A stretch of 64,000 nt of DNA from Bicyclus anynana (Eukaryota > Arthropoda > Insecta > Lepidoptera > Nymphalidae), in NCBI RefSeq assembly GCF_947172395.1, contig NC_069095.1, positions 5,270,001 through 5,334,000 on the forward strand. Reading direction: 5' to 3'. The notes under the pieces are model-generated. The model was not told the origin of the DNA. It made no database searches and worked only from the letters and a program-made list of their open reading frames with translations. This document shows positions 45,609-57,338 of this stretch, one piece after another (position 1 is the first letter of the stretch; each line of letters opens with the position of its first letter). Made by a program: the position numbers and the translations under genes.

Positions 45609-45937
45609 TTTTTTTTCTAAATCTCTACAAGTTAGCCTTTGACTACAATCTCACCTGATGGTAATTGATGATGCAATCTAAGATGGAAGCGGGCTAACTT
45701 TTTAGAAGTAGGATGAAATGCACACTCCTTCCGGTTGCTACACGACATCGTACCGGAACGCTAAATCGCTTGGCGGTACGTCTTTGCCGGTAGGGTGGTA
45801 ACTAGCCACCGCCGAAGCCTCCCACCAGCCAGACCTGGCCCAATTAAGAAAATCTTAATCGGCCCAGACGGGGATCGAACCCAGGACCTCCGTTTTGTAA
45901 ATCCACCGCGCATACCACTGCGCCACGGAGGCCGTCA
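45609..45937 (-). mobile_element. SINE-B, full length
   Basis: Minus-strand copy; A-rich tail at the left, head CACTGCGCCACGGAGGCCGT at the right. Confidence 0.9.
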
Positions 45938-46772
45938 AAAATTATAATGATGAAAGTAAATAGAAAAATATATATAATTATATGCATGATTCTCATTGTC
46001 ATTCATTCTAGCTCTCTCATCATTAAGTTATTGTAGGTATTTTGTGGCCTAGCGACACTGTTGTTGAATTTTCCCCAGCAAATATTGTCGGAACGTGACT
46101 CTTACACGTTCCAAATCCGTACTTTATGCGTACACTCATATTATGTACTTGATCCACAGCAGTATTAGTAGAGGAGCCGAAGAGGGGATTTTTGCAGTTA
46201 CTCGAGCGCGGCAGATGAACATAAAGGACTGTACATTGCACGTTGTTGAGTACTTCCACCAAGTATGAACCCTTAATATTGGTGGACAACCAAAAAAAAA
46301 CTAACTTCAGCAATACTTAACTAGCACGTCAGATAAAGATAAGGTAGCTTAGTTGATAGCTAAAAGGTGTGTATTTCGAAAATCTAACGATTTTACTGTA
46401 ATGTAATGGAATGGGAGGTCCCAAAGTTACAAAATAAAATCCTTATATTTTAGTTCTCGAGTTACGAGCTCGATTAATTTTTTACTTATTTTAAAGGAAA
46501 TTATTTCTTAATTAATCGCTAAAAAAATTTAATTTTCTGAAAATTTCAATAAGTAAAAGTAATGAAAATTGATTTTAAAGTCTGTAATTTTAACCGCTGA
46601 AAGCGAAAAAAGTAAATAACCATTTATTCTTCCTATCATTTAATCTACCAAATGCAATTGGTCCCCATGACGCTTTAGTAACTACAAATTTAGCATCCCG
46701 GGCTCCCCTACTATATAGTATGTGGACTCTTTACAGAACACTTCTAATAACCTACCGTTGCCGTCGTTTTTT

Positions 46773-47060
46773 GACGGCCTCCGTGGCGCAGTGATGTGCG
46801 CGGTGGATTTACAAGACGGAGGTCCTGGGTACGATCCTCAGTTGGGCTGATTGAGGTTTCTTTAATTCTTCCAGGTCTGGCTGGAGGCTTCAGCCGGGGC
46901 TAGTAACCACCCTGCCACCAAGCGATTTAGCGTTCTTAATGTCGCGTAGAAACCGACATGGGTGTGGAATTTCATCCTACTCCTAACAAGTCCGCTTCCA
47001 TCTTAAATTGCATCAGTTACCAGGTGACATTGTAGTCAAAGGCTATTAAAGAATTAACTA
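46773..47060 (+). mobile_element. SINE-B, with internal deletions
   Basis: Head GGCCTCCGTGGCGCAGTGAT with a changed B box (GGTACGATCCT); parts of the body with GTACCGCCAAGC are lost. Confidence 0.85.
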
Positions 47061-47494
47061 TTAAAGAATATAAAAACAAACAATATGACGAAGAGCAGCA
47101 TTAATGATAATAATAATAATATTATCTTTGTAACAGTATCCAGATCGAATTCATAAGGATACAACAAACACATAAGAGCAAAAAATATAATAAAATAAAT
47201 AAAAATGCAGGTTATGCCCTACGTTTCCGTTGTTGAACCTTGGCTATTAGATTTTTAAAACACATTGCCTTGCCGCAGACATCCTAATTTAAGCTTAACA
47301 TTTTACATATTTCTTTTAGTTGAACCTATCTGTAGTTCAACTTGAATTTACATAGTGAATACTCGTAGTTTGAAGTACGAGTATAAATTTTGCATTCAGC
47401 GAAATATATGACCCGAAGGCACAAGAAAATAATACCTCAAAGGTGTAAATAGAATAGTCAAAAGAGCTATTTTATTTAAAGGTTAGACTCAAAG

Positions 47495-47715
47495 TCATCA
47501 GACATTCAGACATGTCCAAACTTGCGCGAGCTTGCTTTATTTCCGTCCGAGCTGTCGCGTTCGATGCTGTTCCAGGAATACGCGACGAGCCAGACATGTT
47601 CATTTCGCCGACAAGCCGAATGCAAGCCTTGACAGCACGCCACTGCAACGACACGGATCTGCACTTTCATATTTAAATGTTTAATTTTACTGCCTATTTC
47701 GGGAAATTGAATATT
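47495..47715. repeat. Dispersed repeat J, copy 1
   Basis: Shares CAGACATG, GAGCTTGCTTTATTTCCGT-like, GAGCCAGACATGTTCA-like and GCAAGCCTTGACA blocks with 53573-53750 in the same order. Class unknown. Confidence 0.65.
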
Positions 47716-47826
47716 AATGAAAAATCCCTATAATTTAGTCGTAACGCGTACGATCTGTGCAATCGCATATGTAATATTTTGCCCATCTAATTTCGGGTGA
47801 ACTTCAATGCAAAATATGTAATTACT

Positions 47827-48019
47827 AGCTGACGCCGCTTGGTTTGACCCGCGTGATTCTCGTTTCCGTAAAAGTACAGGGATAATATATAACCTTCCTC
47901 GATAAATGGTCTATCTAACACTGAAAGAATTTTTCAAATCGGACCAGTAGTTTTCGGACGAGATTATCGCGTTTAATTAAACAAACAAGCTCTTCAGCTT
48001 TATATATTTAGTATAGATA
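47827..48019 (-). mobile_element. Helitron-like element
   Basis: Minus-strand copy starting CTAGCTGACGCCGCTTGGTT, with AAATCGGACCAGTAGTTTTC and the 5' end TATTTAGTATAGATA at the right. Confidence 0.8.
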
Positions 48020-48042
48020 AGAGGAAATCCGAAAAAAAACCA

Positions 48043-48312
48043 AAGTTACAGACATAGCTCTGCGAGTCGCAAAGCTAAAGTGGCAAAGGGCAGGGCACAT
48101 AGTTCGAAGAGCCGATGGGCGTTGGCGTTCCAAGGTGCCGGAATGGCGATACCGCACCGGAAAGCGCAGTGTTGGTCGACCCCCACTGAGAGGACTGAGG
48201 ACATCAAGCGGGTTGTAGGGAGCCGCTGGATACTGGCAGCTGAAAACCGTGTTGTATGGAAGTGCAATAGACCTATGTCCAGCAGTGGATGGCTGTTAAT
48301 GTAATGATGAAT
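48043..48312 (+). mobile_element. RTE-type LINE 3' fragment
   Basis: Reads ...GHIVRRADGRW-like then VGRPP-like and RVVGSRWILAAENRVVWKC, ending in a GATGATG tail. Indels shift the frame at least once. Confidence 0.75.
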
Positions 48313-48967
48313 TATTAAGGCCCATTTCAGGAGCAGGCATATCTCTATGATATTATTTAGAAGTTGATTTGATTTTAGACTTCTCTGATGCAAGTTTGTA
48401 GACTTATAATGATAGTGTTGGACTTTGATATCTCTGACATTGATGATGTTAATGACAGTAATTAACACTTTTTGTGCCCTGTTACAGGGGATGCCTCCCT
48501 TTAACGGAGAGCAAGCACATCATAATAAACTAATACTACTGAAATTTTCTTTATTTTTCAAAAAAAAATATTGAAAAACTCAATGTTTCATAACCGAACT
48601 ACCGAACGAAAGACCGACTATAAGACTCAAATTCAGGACTTTAATATCCCAAATTCAAAGAAGATAACCATAAAACAAATGAGACAGTTATATCAATACA
48701 ATTAAAGCATAACATTAACACACATGTATAATAAGGCATATTCGTGCAATGCAACAATAAACAACAAACATTACACTTGTTAAAGTACCTCTTGGGATAC
48801 CCAAGCATGAACTGCTAGAGAAATCCAAGAGCAGAGAGCTTCATACAATTTTAAAAATGCACCACACCGCGGTTTCCTTGTTTACTTCCACTGTACTAGA
48901 AGTAAGTCCTCGTTCGCACGAGAGTTAAACAAGCGATACGTTAGTTTTTTTAACGGGCGTTATAAAA

Positions 48968-49136
48968 GCCTCAATAGCTCAACGCTAAGAGCGGTTGGAC
49001 TCAATACCGAGGGGTGGTGGTTCGATCCTCACCCTGTTGGTCTATTGTCGTACCCACTCCTAGCACAGTCTTTCCCGACTAGTTGGAGGGGAATGAGAAT
49101 ATTGGTCATTATAAAAAAAAGATATGGCAAATATTA
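48968..49136 (+). mobile_element. SINE-C, nested
   Basis: CCTCAATAGCTCAACGCTAA head, B box GGTTCGATCCT, tail GTTGGAGGGGAATGAGAATA, A-rich end ATATGGCAAATATT. Confidence 0.8.
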
Positions 49137-49151
49137 TGGCATATAGTATGG

Positions 49152-49287
49152 AGTTAAAAGAAGGTCTATTTCCAACGCCCAAAATTGAAAATGCGACATA
49201 GCTCAAAGAAAACCTTCAAATATACTATATTTGAAGTTAAAAGAAGGTCTATTTCCAACGCCCAAAATTGGAAATGCGACATAGCTC
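49152..49287. repeat. Two-copy direct repeat, 82-bp spacing
   Basis: AGTTAAAAGAAGGTCTATTT through ATGCGACATAGCTC occurs at about 49152-49204 and again about 82 bp later, with one base difference. Confidence 0.9.
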
Positions 49288-49406
49288 GAAAAAAATGCGT
49301 CGCGTTTTTAAAACGCTGTTGTGTGAACATATACTTGGGCATGGCAAGTACAACAAGTACTTGAACGCTTTTTTAACGTTAAAAACCTCTCGTGCGAATG
49401 AGGCCT

Positions 49407-49530
49407 AACGTTTTATTCATGGGAGCGTGTGCCCGGTACCGGATCACTTTACGACCGTTTCCAAAACGTGTGGTTCGATTTCAAATGCAAATTGTACCTC
49501 ACAATAAAAGTGGCGACATCTATAAATAAT
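49407..49530 (+). repeat. Dispersed repeat K, copy 1
   Basis: CGTTTTATTCATGGGAGCGT, GGATCACTTTACGACCGTTT and GTTCGATTT. The pieces are found at 57125-57175 and 57672-57770, where a SINE-A and other DNA separate them. Confidence 0.6.
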
Positions 49531-49679
49531 TTTTACGATTTTTTATTTTATCAATACATATGTATTGTATATAAATATGGTGTCTTTGTGATTTCAAATT
49601 AATTGTGATTTTCCAAGTGCTTATTATCTATTTACACAATACTGAAACACAATCAAGCTTTTTCAAGCTGTTTGTATCT

Positions 49680-49861
49680 GTCTGTCTTTCTATTTGTTCG
49701 GCTTAGTCTATCTAATAGATGAACCTATTTGAACGGGACTTTCACTGAAAGATGGAGGTTATATCGATGGAGCAACATAGACATAGAAAAATACGTGGTT
49801 TTTATGGGATTTGACAAAATCTGAATTTCACGCATACGAAGTCGCGGAAGTCCGCTAGTAA
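49680..49861 (+). mobile_element. Helitron-like element, 3' part
   Basis: TGAACGGGACTTTCACTGAA then GTCGCGGAAGTCCGCTAG before T. Closest to the copy at 53215-53402. Confidence 0.7.
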
Positions 49862-49934
49862 CAATATAAAAGCATAAGCGTTTACATTTTATTTTCCCAT
49901 ATCACCTACATGACCGAAGGCTCGGACTGCACGT

Positions 49935-50035
49935 GGTTCTAATACTCCCGCTGCAATTCACTCATCGTGAGCCAGTGTGGCGTGAAAAAGCGCTGAATGC
50001 GCCGTTCCGGTCGAATAGCTGCCTTCTATGAAAAC
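49935..50035. repeat. Dispersed repeat G, copy 1
   Basis: CTGCAATTCACTCATCGTGA and CGTTCCGGTCGAATAGC, similar in order to 58795-58905. Confidence 0.6.
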
Positions 50036-50099
50036 TTTTCCAAATGGAATGTGTATTTAAATAACAATCATATTTCTATGTACGAGAATTATGTGATTA

Positions 50100-50278
50100 C
50101 TAGATGACGCCGCGTGGTTCCCGTTCCCATAGGAATACGGAGATAATATATAGCCTCCTACCTCGATAAATGGGCTATCTAACACTGAAATAATTTTTCA
50201 AATCGGACCAGTAGTTCCTGAGATTAGCGTGTTCAATCAAACAAACAAACTCTTCAGCTTTATAATATTAGTATAGAT
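50100..50278 (-). mobile_element. Helitron-like element
   Basis: Minus-strand copy from CTAGATGACGCCGCGTGGTT to TATAATATTAGTATAGATA. It forms an inverted pair with 50405-50576. Confidence 0.85.
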
Positions 50279-50404
50279 AAAATGTTGTTTGTGCCTCCGA
50301 AACGGCGAGACTGATTTTTATGAAGTTCTGTCTACATATCGGGTATATTTTTATACTCGTGTGATAAGTGAGGTACAACCCAAATTTTTATAATTCCTAC
50401 AAAT

Positions 50405-50576
50405 ATTATAAAGCTGAAGAGTTTGTTTGTTTGATTGAACGCGCTAATCTCAGGAACTACTGGTCCGATTTGAAAAATTCTTTCAGTGTTAGATAGCCCA
50501 TTTATCGAGGAAGACTATAGGCTATATATTCTTACGGGAACGGGAACAACGCGTGAAACCGCGCGGCATCTTCTAG
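50405..50576 (+). mobile_element. Helitron-like element
   Basis: Plus-strand copy, ATATTATAAAGCTGAAGAGT to GCGCGGCATCTTCTAG. Nearly the reverse complement of the copy about 130 bp upstream. Confidence 0.85.
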
Positions 50577-50984
50577 TAATTTATAAGGTAAAACAACATT
50601 TGCCGTGTCATCTTGTACATTATAAAAATTCATTTATATCGCACTTTTCAAGGGCTAACTTTTAGTTAAATAAACCAATCAATGAACCCCAACCCTGTCC
50701 AAAGGGTCTGGACTTGAAATGGTATGTCAGTATTGGTCTTTTATTGGTATATATGCCATCGAGGATTTTTTTTCGTAGATCTATAAAAGAAGAATATTCC
50801 ACCTTGCACAATTTTTAGTTATTATATCATCAAGATATCATTGTCGAAGTTAGCTCCCAACTGACTTTTTTCGACTCTTCGTCATATTATTTACACAAAA
50901 TCTCTATTTGCGAAAACCGCATATATAATTTATCTTTGAGTTTATCCCAAACTGACAGATAGAAGAGGCACTAGTAATACAGAA

Positions 50985-51160
50985 TGGCAGACGTCCCGCG
51001 ATTTCACCCACGTAGTTCCTGTGGGAATACGAAGATAAAACATAGCTTATGACTCTCGCAGATAACTTGGCTTTCTACTGGTAAAATAAATTTGAAAATC
51101 GGTTTGGTACACCCCCTACAACCTCACAAACTTAACGTCTTTATTATTATATAGTATTCG
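50985..51160 (-). mobile_element. Helitron-like element, diverged
   Basis: GCAGACGTCCCGCGATTTCA, GTAGTTCCTGTGGGAATACG; the 5' side is eroded near a SINE-A junction. Confidence 0.65.
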
Positions 51161-51452
51161 TTGGTTCGTTATAAACCCATATTCGGCTCACTACTGAGCT
51201 TGAGTCTCCTCTCAGAATGAGGGGGCCAATAGTCCACCCTGGCCCAATGCGGATCGGCAGACTTCACACACGCAGATAATTAAGAAAATTCTCTGGTATG
51301 CAGGTTTCCTTACGATGTTTTCCTTCACTGTTAGAGACACGTAATATTTAATTTAAATGCACACAACTGAAAAGTTGGAGGTGTACCGGACCGGATTCGA
51401 ACCCACACCCTCCGGAAACGCAGGCAGAGGTCATATCCACTGGGCTATCACG
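51158..51452 (-). mobile_element. SINE-A, full length
   Basis: Minus-strand copy with small deletions, head GGGCTATCACGC at the right. B-box region GGATTCGAACCC intact. Confidence 0.9.
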
Positions 51453-52159
51453 CACAATATAGTATTGAGTGACGGTGATTTTAAAATCCACGTTATGTCA
51501 TTACTATTTATACTAAGAATAGATTATAATATTTCATTATTAAAGACGTCGGCTGTTTGTGAATATAAAAGAAATCAAAGAACTAGAATAGGAATAACCT
51601 GCTTAAACAACTTAAGCCAATAAGCGAGTTAATAGCGACGAGAGCAGTAGGTAAAGAAATCAGGAAATAAGGCACTCTAGGCTAGCAGTCGGCGTGTGCA
51701 CGTCTTATTGGCCGGAAGTCAGAACATCCCGCTTTTTACCTTTCATTAAACAACCTTTGGCGCCGCTGGCTTTAAAAGTTCGAACATTATTTATACAGAA
51801 AAATACCCCTGGGCTTAGATTTTTTAAATAGGAATATTTTAGAGACGAGCTTAATTGACATTCTGATAACTTCGTTAGGTACACTGAATTAAAACAGTTA
51901 TAATCAAGTTGTCTCCAGACCGTACTATTTTAATTCAAATTAATTTGTTTCAAGCATGTTTTTCAGAAGCACTTTTAACTTGCAAGCAAAGTTTGTCTAT
52001 ACTCTACGAGTTGTTAGGAAGACAGAATCTACTTAGAAGAATTAAACAAAAATAGCGGTTGGTCTAAAACGATCTTAATTTAAAATATTATCATAAAATT
52101 GGTTTTTATCATTTTTAAGTTCAGGGGGACTTAATGTTATTTAATTTTGGGACTATTTT

Positions 52160-52370
52160 ATTTAATTTATTGAGAAAGAGTATATTATGGAAGTTAGTTA
52201 AGCTAACTTATCCTTATAACTATACAAATCATGCCCACGTGGAATGGTGGCAAAAATACTGGCTGCATTTTCGCGCTGGACAGCCAGGCTGATCCTTTGT
52301 GCAAAAAATGAGCCAGCCCTTCTGTCACCAGTGGAGGCAATTATGACAGTGAAATAAACCGGAGACTTTT
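52160..52370 (-). mobile_element. LINE 3' end fragment
   Basis: Minus-strand frame keeps GDRRAGSFFAQRISLAVQRE and NAASIFATIPRGH, as in 26505-26802. A short 3' tail with TTATTGAGAAAGAG. Confidence 0.75.
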
Positions 52371-52507
52371 TTATTTCAAATTTATCATAATCAAGAACAT
52401 ACGATGAAAAACCATGTAGCGTCTTATTATTTGAATGGTACATAAGGGCCCTGCAGATCCCATCAAAGCTTACAATCAGATGAGGTTACGTTCATAAGCT
52501 AAATCTT

Positions 52508-52689
52508 ATCTATACTAATATTATAAAGCTGAAGAGTTTGTTTGTTTGTTTGATTGAACGCGCTAATCTGTGGAACTACAGGTCCGATTTGAAAAATTCT
52601 TTCAGTGTTAGATAGCCCATTTATCGAGGAAGGCTATGTATTATAGGCCCTGTATTCCTACGGGTGGGAAACCGCGGCGTCAGCTAGTT
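52508..52689 (+). mobile_element. Helitron-like element, complete
   Basis: TCTATACTAATATTATAAAG to CGCGGCGTCAGCTAG followed by T. Confidence 0.85.
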
Positions 52690-53049
52690 ACGAATAAAAA
52701 TATTGTAAAGCCTATTTTTAAACAATACATCCATTTGAAGCTAGCATACTCGTAATGTACTGTCCATTATTTTGTAGAATATAAAAGTCACAAAAATGTA
52801 AGTATGATAGAAAGCATATGGCTCGTAAAATGAAATGGTTTGTACTTCTGTAACATATTGTCTAGACGTAAGCCGGCACCTGCTGTGAGGAACGGCCGAT
52901 TCGTGTCCACTACGAATTTTTATTACAACTATTATTTGTTAACTTACTATTTAACCAATAAACCAATGTATTTGAAGCATTTTTACATTAAAAATCATCA
53001 TCACTATTGTCTTTTCCTTTGGTTTTATTTACACGATACTAAAACACAA

Positions 53050-53190
53050 ACGGTGAAGGACACAATCGTGACGAAACCTGCATAATGTGTGAAGTCAATC
53101 CACATTTGGCCAGCGTGGTGAACCCTTCTCATTCTGAGAGGAGACTCGTGCTCAATACTGAGCCGAATATGGGTTGTTGAAATGATGAAA
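53050..53190 (+). mobile_element. SINE-A fragment
   Basis: AACGGTGAAGGACACAATCG, a 40-50 bp internal deletion, then CATTCTGAGAGGAGACTCGT and a GATGA tail. Confidence 0.8.
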
Positions 53191-53214
53191 ACACAAACAA
53201 TTTTTTTTTTATTT

Positions 53215-53402
53215 TTGTTTAACTGCCTCGACATCTGTTTATCCAGGCTAATCTCTGGGGCGGCTAAATCAATTTTAATGGGACTTTCACTGAAAGACAG
53301 AGATTATTGAATATAGGCTATTTTTATACAAAAAAACATAGTTTTGGGTCATTAGTGAAAAAAATAATTTCACGCGGACAAATTCGCGGGTGTCCGCTAC
53401 TC
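53215..53402 (+). mobile_element. Helitron-like element, 3' part
   Basis: CCAGGCTAATCTCTGGGGCG, TGGGACTTTCACTGAAAGAC, TTCGCGGGTGTCCGCTAC. The final base of CTAG is changed. Confidence 0.65.
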
Positions 53403-53446
53403 TACTATAAAGTTAAATTAAATAAATCGTATTAAGTGTAATTGAA

Positions 53447-53503
53447 TGAGAGGATCTGAGAGTGTTCAACAGTGATCCGAAAATGGGTTGCTAATGATGA
53501 AGT
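53447..53503 (+). mobile_element. SINE-A tail fragment
   Basis: AATGAGAGGATCTGAGAGTG, CAGTGATCCGAAAATGGGTT and ATGATGA match only the last 55 bp of SINE-A. Confidence 0.55.
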
Positions 53504-53572
53504 GTAATTTGAACTAAGAATTGAATTTTAAAGTGACAACTAAAACGTATATCAAAAATAAAACTACTAAAG

Positions 53573-53750
53573 CTATCAGACATGAGCGAACTAGCTTATT
53601 TCCGTTCGACCTGCCGCGCTCGACACTATTCCAGAAATATACGCGAGAGACCAGACATGTTCACCTACGAGCCAAATGCAAGCCTTGACACCTCATAACT
53701 TAGCGACACGAATCTGCATTTTCATATTTAACTGTTTCATTTAAGGAAAT
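53573..53750. repeat. Dispersed repeat J, copy 2
   Basis: Direct partner of 47495-47715 (GACCAGACATGTTCACC, GCAAGCCTTGACACC, CGACACGAATCTGCATTTTC). Confidence 0.65.
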
Positions 53751-54175
53751 TGTTGAATCTATATCTATGTCTATACTACTTATAATAAAATTGGTCGAAT
53801 TCTATACATTCATTATTTACGATCTCGTCACTCACGACCCGTAGGGGCGTGGTGAAAACGGTTCCAAGGAAAACCTTTCAGCCGTGGTTTCTGTCGCCAG
53901 CCGTAAAAACGGCCTGGGTCTTTGGGTTGGCTTGAAATTGCCTGGAAAAGGGCCTACTAGGCTTGTAGGCCGAAGTGAGGGATGCTACTCGCCTCCGCCG
54001 GGTTGGACCCGCTGATGGGAAGCCTGGCGGTGGCAGTATACATTCATTCGCAATTTGCGATTTTACATAAACCATTTGTAATAACAAACATTAGCGTGGC
54101 ATAGAATACTATAAGCGCCATCTAGAATCTATACCTGTAATACGAATTCTGTACATTTTGTACATTCTGTACATT

Positions 54176-54405
54176 AATAAAGAAAGAATACAATAAGGAA
54201 CTTAAGCTAACTTATCCTAATAACTATACAAATCATGCCCACGTGGAATGGTGGCAAGAATACTGGCTGCATTTCCGCGCTGGACAGCCATGCTGATCCT
54301 ATGCGCAAAAAATGAGCCAGCCCTTCTGTCACCAGTTGAGGCAACAAGCCACGGTGAAATGATACGGTAAAATTTTTTGGCACTCCCATGGCCCAAGGGA
54401 ATTAA
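54176..54405 (-). mobile_element. LINE 3' end fragment
   Basis: GAAAGAATACAATAAGGAAC through CCACGTGGAATGGTGGCAAG; same coding remnant (QRGNAASI-like) as 26505-26802, truncated where the ORF meets CATGGCCCAAGGG. Confidence 0.75.
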
Positions 54406-54823
54406 TATATTAATTGAAGATATATTTTTTTTTTTAATTGATACTGAAGCTATCGATTTATTGTCTGTCTATCTGGCTGTCTGTCCGTGTTTTTTTGTTA
54501 TTCGGGCATCACACTAAAATCACTTAATACGTAGATTTAACGCAACGTCGCTACAACCAACGACTTATTACGTCATTGGCTACAACGTAGCTTATGAGTC
54601 AACACTGTTGTTGAATTGATTGCTACACTGAAGAACTATACGGTATTCTAGGTTTTATCTGTATTTCCCATTTTTCAAATATTTTTATATCCATTTTCCA
54701 TGCATCCGCTATCCATTATTTTTATATCAAAAACCTTTGATTCTTAGGCGCAGTGTAGGCATATGGCGTTAATGATAGCATAATATCTACGCTGTTTGTT
54801 GGTTGGCGAACCTGGCTTTGCTG

Positions 54824-55017
54824 GTGAGCTGGCTTCGGGCGTGGCTAGTTACCACCCTACCGGCAAAGACGTACTGCCAAGCGATTTAGCGTTCCGTGTA
54901 GAAACCTAAAGGAGTGTGGATTTTCATCCTCCTCCTAACAAGTTATCCCGCTTCCATCTTAGATTGCATCATCACTTACTAGGTGAGATTGTAGTCAAGG
55001 GCTAACTTGTAAAAAAA
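54824..55017 (+). mobile_element. SINE-B, head missing
   Basis: Starts in the body (GAGCTGGCTTCGGGCGTGG) and ends with GGGCTAACTTGTAAAAAAAA. Confidence 0.85.
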
Positions 55018-55574
55018 ACCTACTATAGCATATGTTGATAAGGCTACGCTGACGCAATGCTAGTGTAAATGGACTGAAAGTTCGATCGCTATTCTTCCAT
55101 ATTTTAGTATTTAATTTTATAGTTTTCTAAGACCGGAGTGTCCGCGATACGAAGTCGCTGCGGGTCGCTGTAGTCTTTTCATAAAATATTTCCTACTTGA
55201 CATTGTGCTCTTTCTATTCAATATCCGGCAACTTTTACTAAGCTGACATACTTCCGACGTCTTTATACTGAGCTAAGATTTCTGAACTACTTTTAGTCAT
55301 GGAAAATGTTTGCCTAGTTCGTAAGCTTGTTTATTATATTTCTTGGTTCACTTAGCCTGTTTAAAGTTTGTTTAAAATTACGCGAAAACAGTTATTCCCA
55401 GTTTAAGTTGTACCTATTTGACTATTACATTTCCATTACCTTTGTGTATGATAGTAAATACCCATATCGTTTATAAAATTGCCAATACCTAGATATTAAA
55501 TATTACCCGTTCAAAATTCCTCAGTGCCTGCAGACGAATGTCTTTGAATAGTGCGTATTGCCAGTGATTATTTA

Positions 55575-55756
55575 CGGATCCGAAACCAAATCAGAAATGA
55601 GGAGATCCGCAGAAGAACCAAAGACACTGACATAGCTCAGCGAGTCGCGAAGATGAAGTGGCAAAGGGCAAGCCACATAGTTCGAAGAGCCGATGGACGT
55701 TGGGGTCCCAAGGTGCTAAAATGGCGACCCCGCACGGGAAGATGATGATGATGATT
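55575..55756 (+). mobile_element. RTE-type LINE 3' fragment
   Basis: Open frame reads IRNEEIRRRTKDTDIAQRVA and SHIVRRADGRWGPKVLKWRP, then stops short in a (GAT)n run. Frame intact over 60 codons but only the C-terminal part of the element is present. Confidence 0.75.
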
Positions 55757-56079
55757 ATAGTTACTAGTCGTTCCTCTATGTTTTACTAGTTATTATTATA
55801 TTTAACTGACAATGTACGTCTGTACTTATTTTATAACTATACAAGCTTTTATTTTCCTTTATTCAAATTTTTATGCTCGTAGAGTTGAAAAATATTTTAA
55901 CAAAATTTTAAAACAATGATCTCCAAACGATTGAGCTGAAATATTGGATATTGACTGTGGTTTTATTTTAAATATCGTGGACCAGTTATTTTTTATGTCA
56001 TCATCATTATCAGTGTATTTGAATGGTTTATTATACGACCCAGTCTCCTTCCTTTATAAAAAAGGCGATTGCGATTTCA

Positions 56080-56290
56080 AGACCCAATCAATCACGGGGT
56101 CGCTTAAACGCTGCTGTAGATCCAGTGATTGGATCTTGGATCGTGAGATCTTAGGTTCAAGTCTGGTCTGGGTCTATGAATATGGTCTATGAATTGTGCT
56201 TTGAAATTTTGTTATGCCCCCATGACTTGCAGAGCACCTTAAGCTGTTGGTGTGGCTTATAGTGATTGTGAAATTATCACTAAAAGTAGA
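56080..56290 (+). mobile_element. Possible tRNA-derived SINE fragment
   Basis: A B-box-like TTAGGTTCAAGTCTGGTCT follows a head-like stretch; then TTATGCCCCCATGACTTGCA and GAGCACCTTAAGCTGTTGGT. Single copy here. Confidence 0.35.
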
Positions 56291-56404
56291 ACATCACCAA
56301 AAGCTCGCATTGAAACAACGTGATGAGCTCCAAATATCTTCTGACGTGGAACTGTATTTGACAAATAGATTGGTTAGATGATTACAATTTTAAAGAGATG
56401 AGTA

Positions 56405-56900
56405 AATTTGGAATTCACGGGCTTTCCTGCCAACGGTAGGCTATTTCGGCATGGTTCTCTTAATGATATAATAAAAAGGGTTCTTGCCACCATAAATATT
56501 CCTGCGCTAATCAAGGTGTCAGAAATAAGTCGGGATGATGGCAAGATACCTGATGGACTGACGCTGGTTCCCTGGGAAACGGGGCGGGTCATATCAGGGA
56601 GACAGAATCAAGACCGCGAGCCGCAGCAGAAAAAGCTGAAACCGGTAAGTGGCTCAAGTATATACTCTCTGACTGACAGTTACATATTTGTACCTTTTGC
56701 CTTGGCGCATGGAGTTGCAGTGCCAAATAATTTCACCGAATCATTTCACCGCAGCTAGTTGCTCCGGGCAAAATGGTGACAAAAGGGCTGGCTCATTTTT
56801 TGCGCAAAGGATCGGCCTGACTGTCCTCCGTGGAAATGCAGCCAGTATTCTAGCCATCATTCCACGTGGACATGGTTTGTATAGTTATTCAATAAAAATA
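56405..56900 (+). mobile_element. LINE C-terminal ORF fragment, longest copy
   Basis: Plus-strand copy. Upstream frame reads GSLNDIIKRVLATINIPALI, then DDGKIPDGLTLVPWETGRVI and further SLTDSYIFVPFAL; a frameshift near 56700 leads to RAGSFFAQRIGLTVLRGNAA. The DGK-PDG-TL-PW motif, followed by YIFVP, is the recalled invertebrate non-LTR C-terminal pattern. Broken, not functional. Confidence 0.75.
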
Positions 56901-57338
56901 AGTAATTCCGAACGAAGTCACTGGCATCTGCTAGTCATACATATATTGTGCGATAGAAGTCAAAGTCGTTATTCCGAACGTTTCCCAAAACTTACTTCAT
57001 ATTATTGTACGCGTAGCTGCCAAAATTGTAAACAGAAAATCCAATATCCGAAAGCCGTCTTACGGCTATATTTTTAGAGAACACCGCGACGTATCTTGTT
57101 ATTCTAACAAAATATCCGTAGTCTGCTACGTTTTAGAGAACGTTTTATTCATGAAAATGTGTGACCGGCACAGTGTCTGTAGCCATGTGGCTCGTCGATT
57201 CTCTTTCTACAAACGCTAACGCTAGTTAAATGAACATACCCAAAAGAATTGAAAACGTAAAGGTTGCCTGCTTTCACATTACAACTGTGGGGTTGATAGA
57301 TATAAAAAACAGTTGAGTAATGTATCATTATGTTATAT

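Larger units (their letters stand above)
48903..49406. mobile_element. TIR element containing a nested SINE-C
   Basis: Ends TAAGTCCTCGTTCGCACGAG and, inverted, CTCGTGCGAATGAGGCCTA; the inner arms share a TTTTTTTAACG block. A SINE-C (48968-49136) and a duplicated 53-bp unit (49152-49287) lie inside. The SINE must be younger than the element. Confidence 0.65.

Noticed and set aside
48046..48468. 140-codon minus-strand ORF
   Set aside because: Antisense to a LINE 3' fragment; no domain resemblance.
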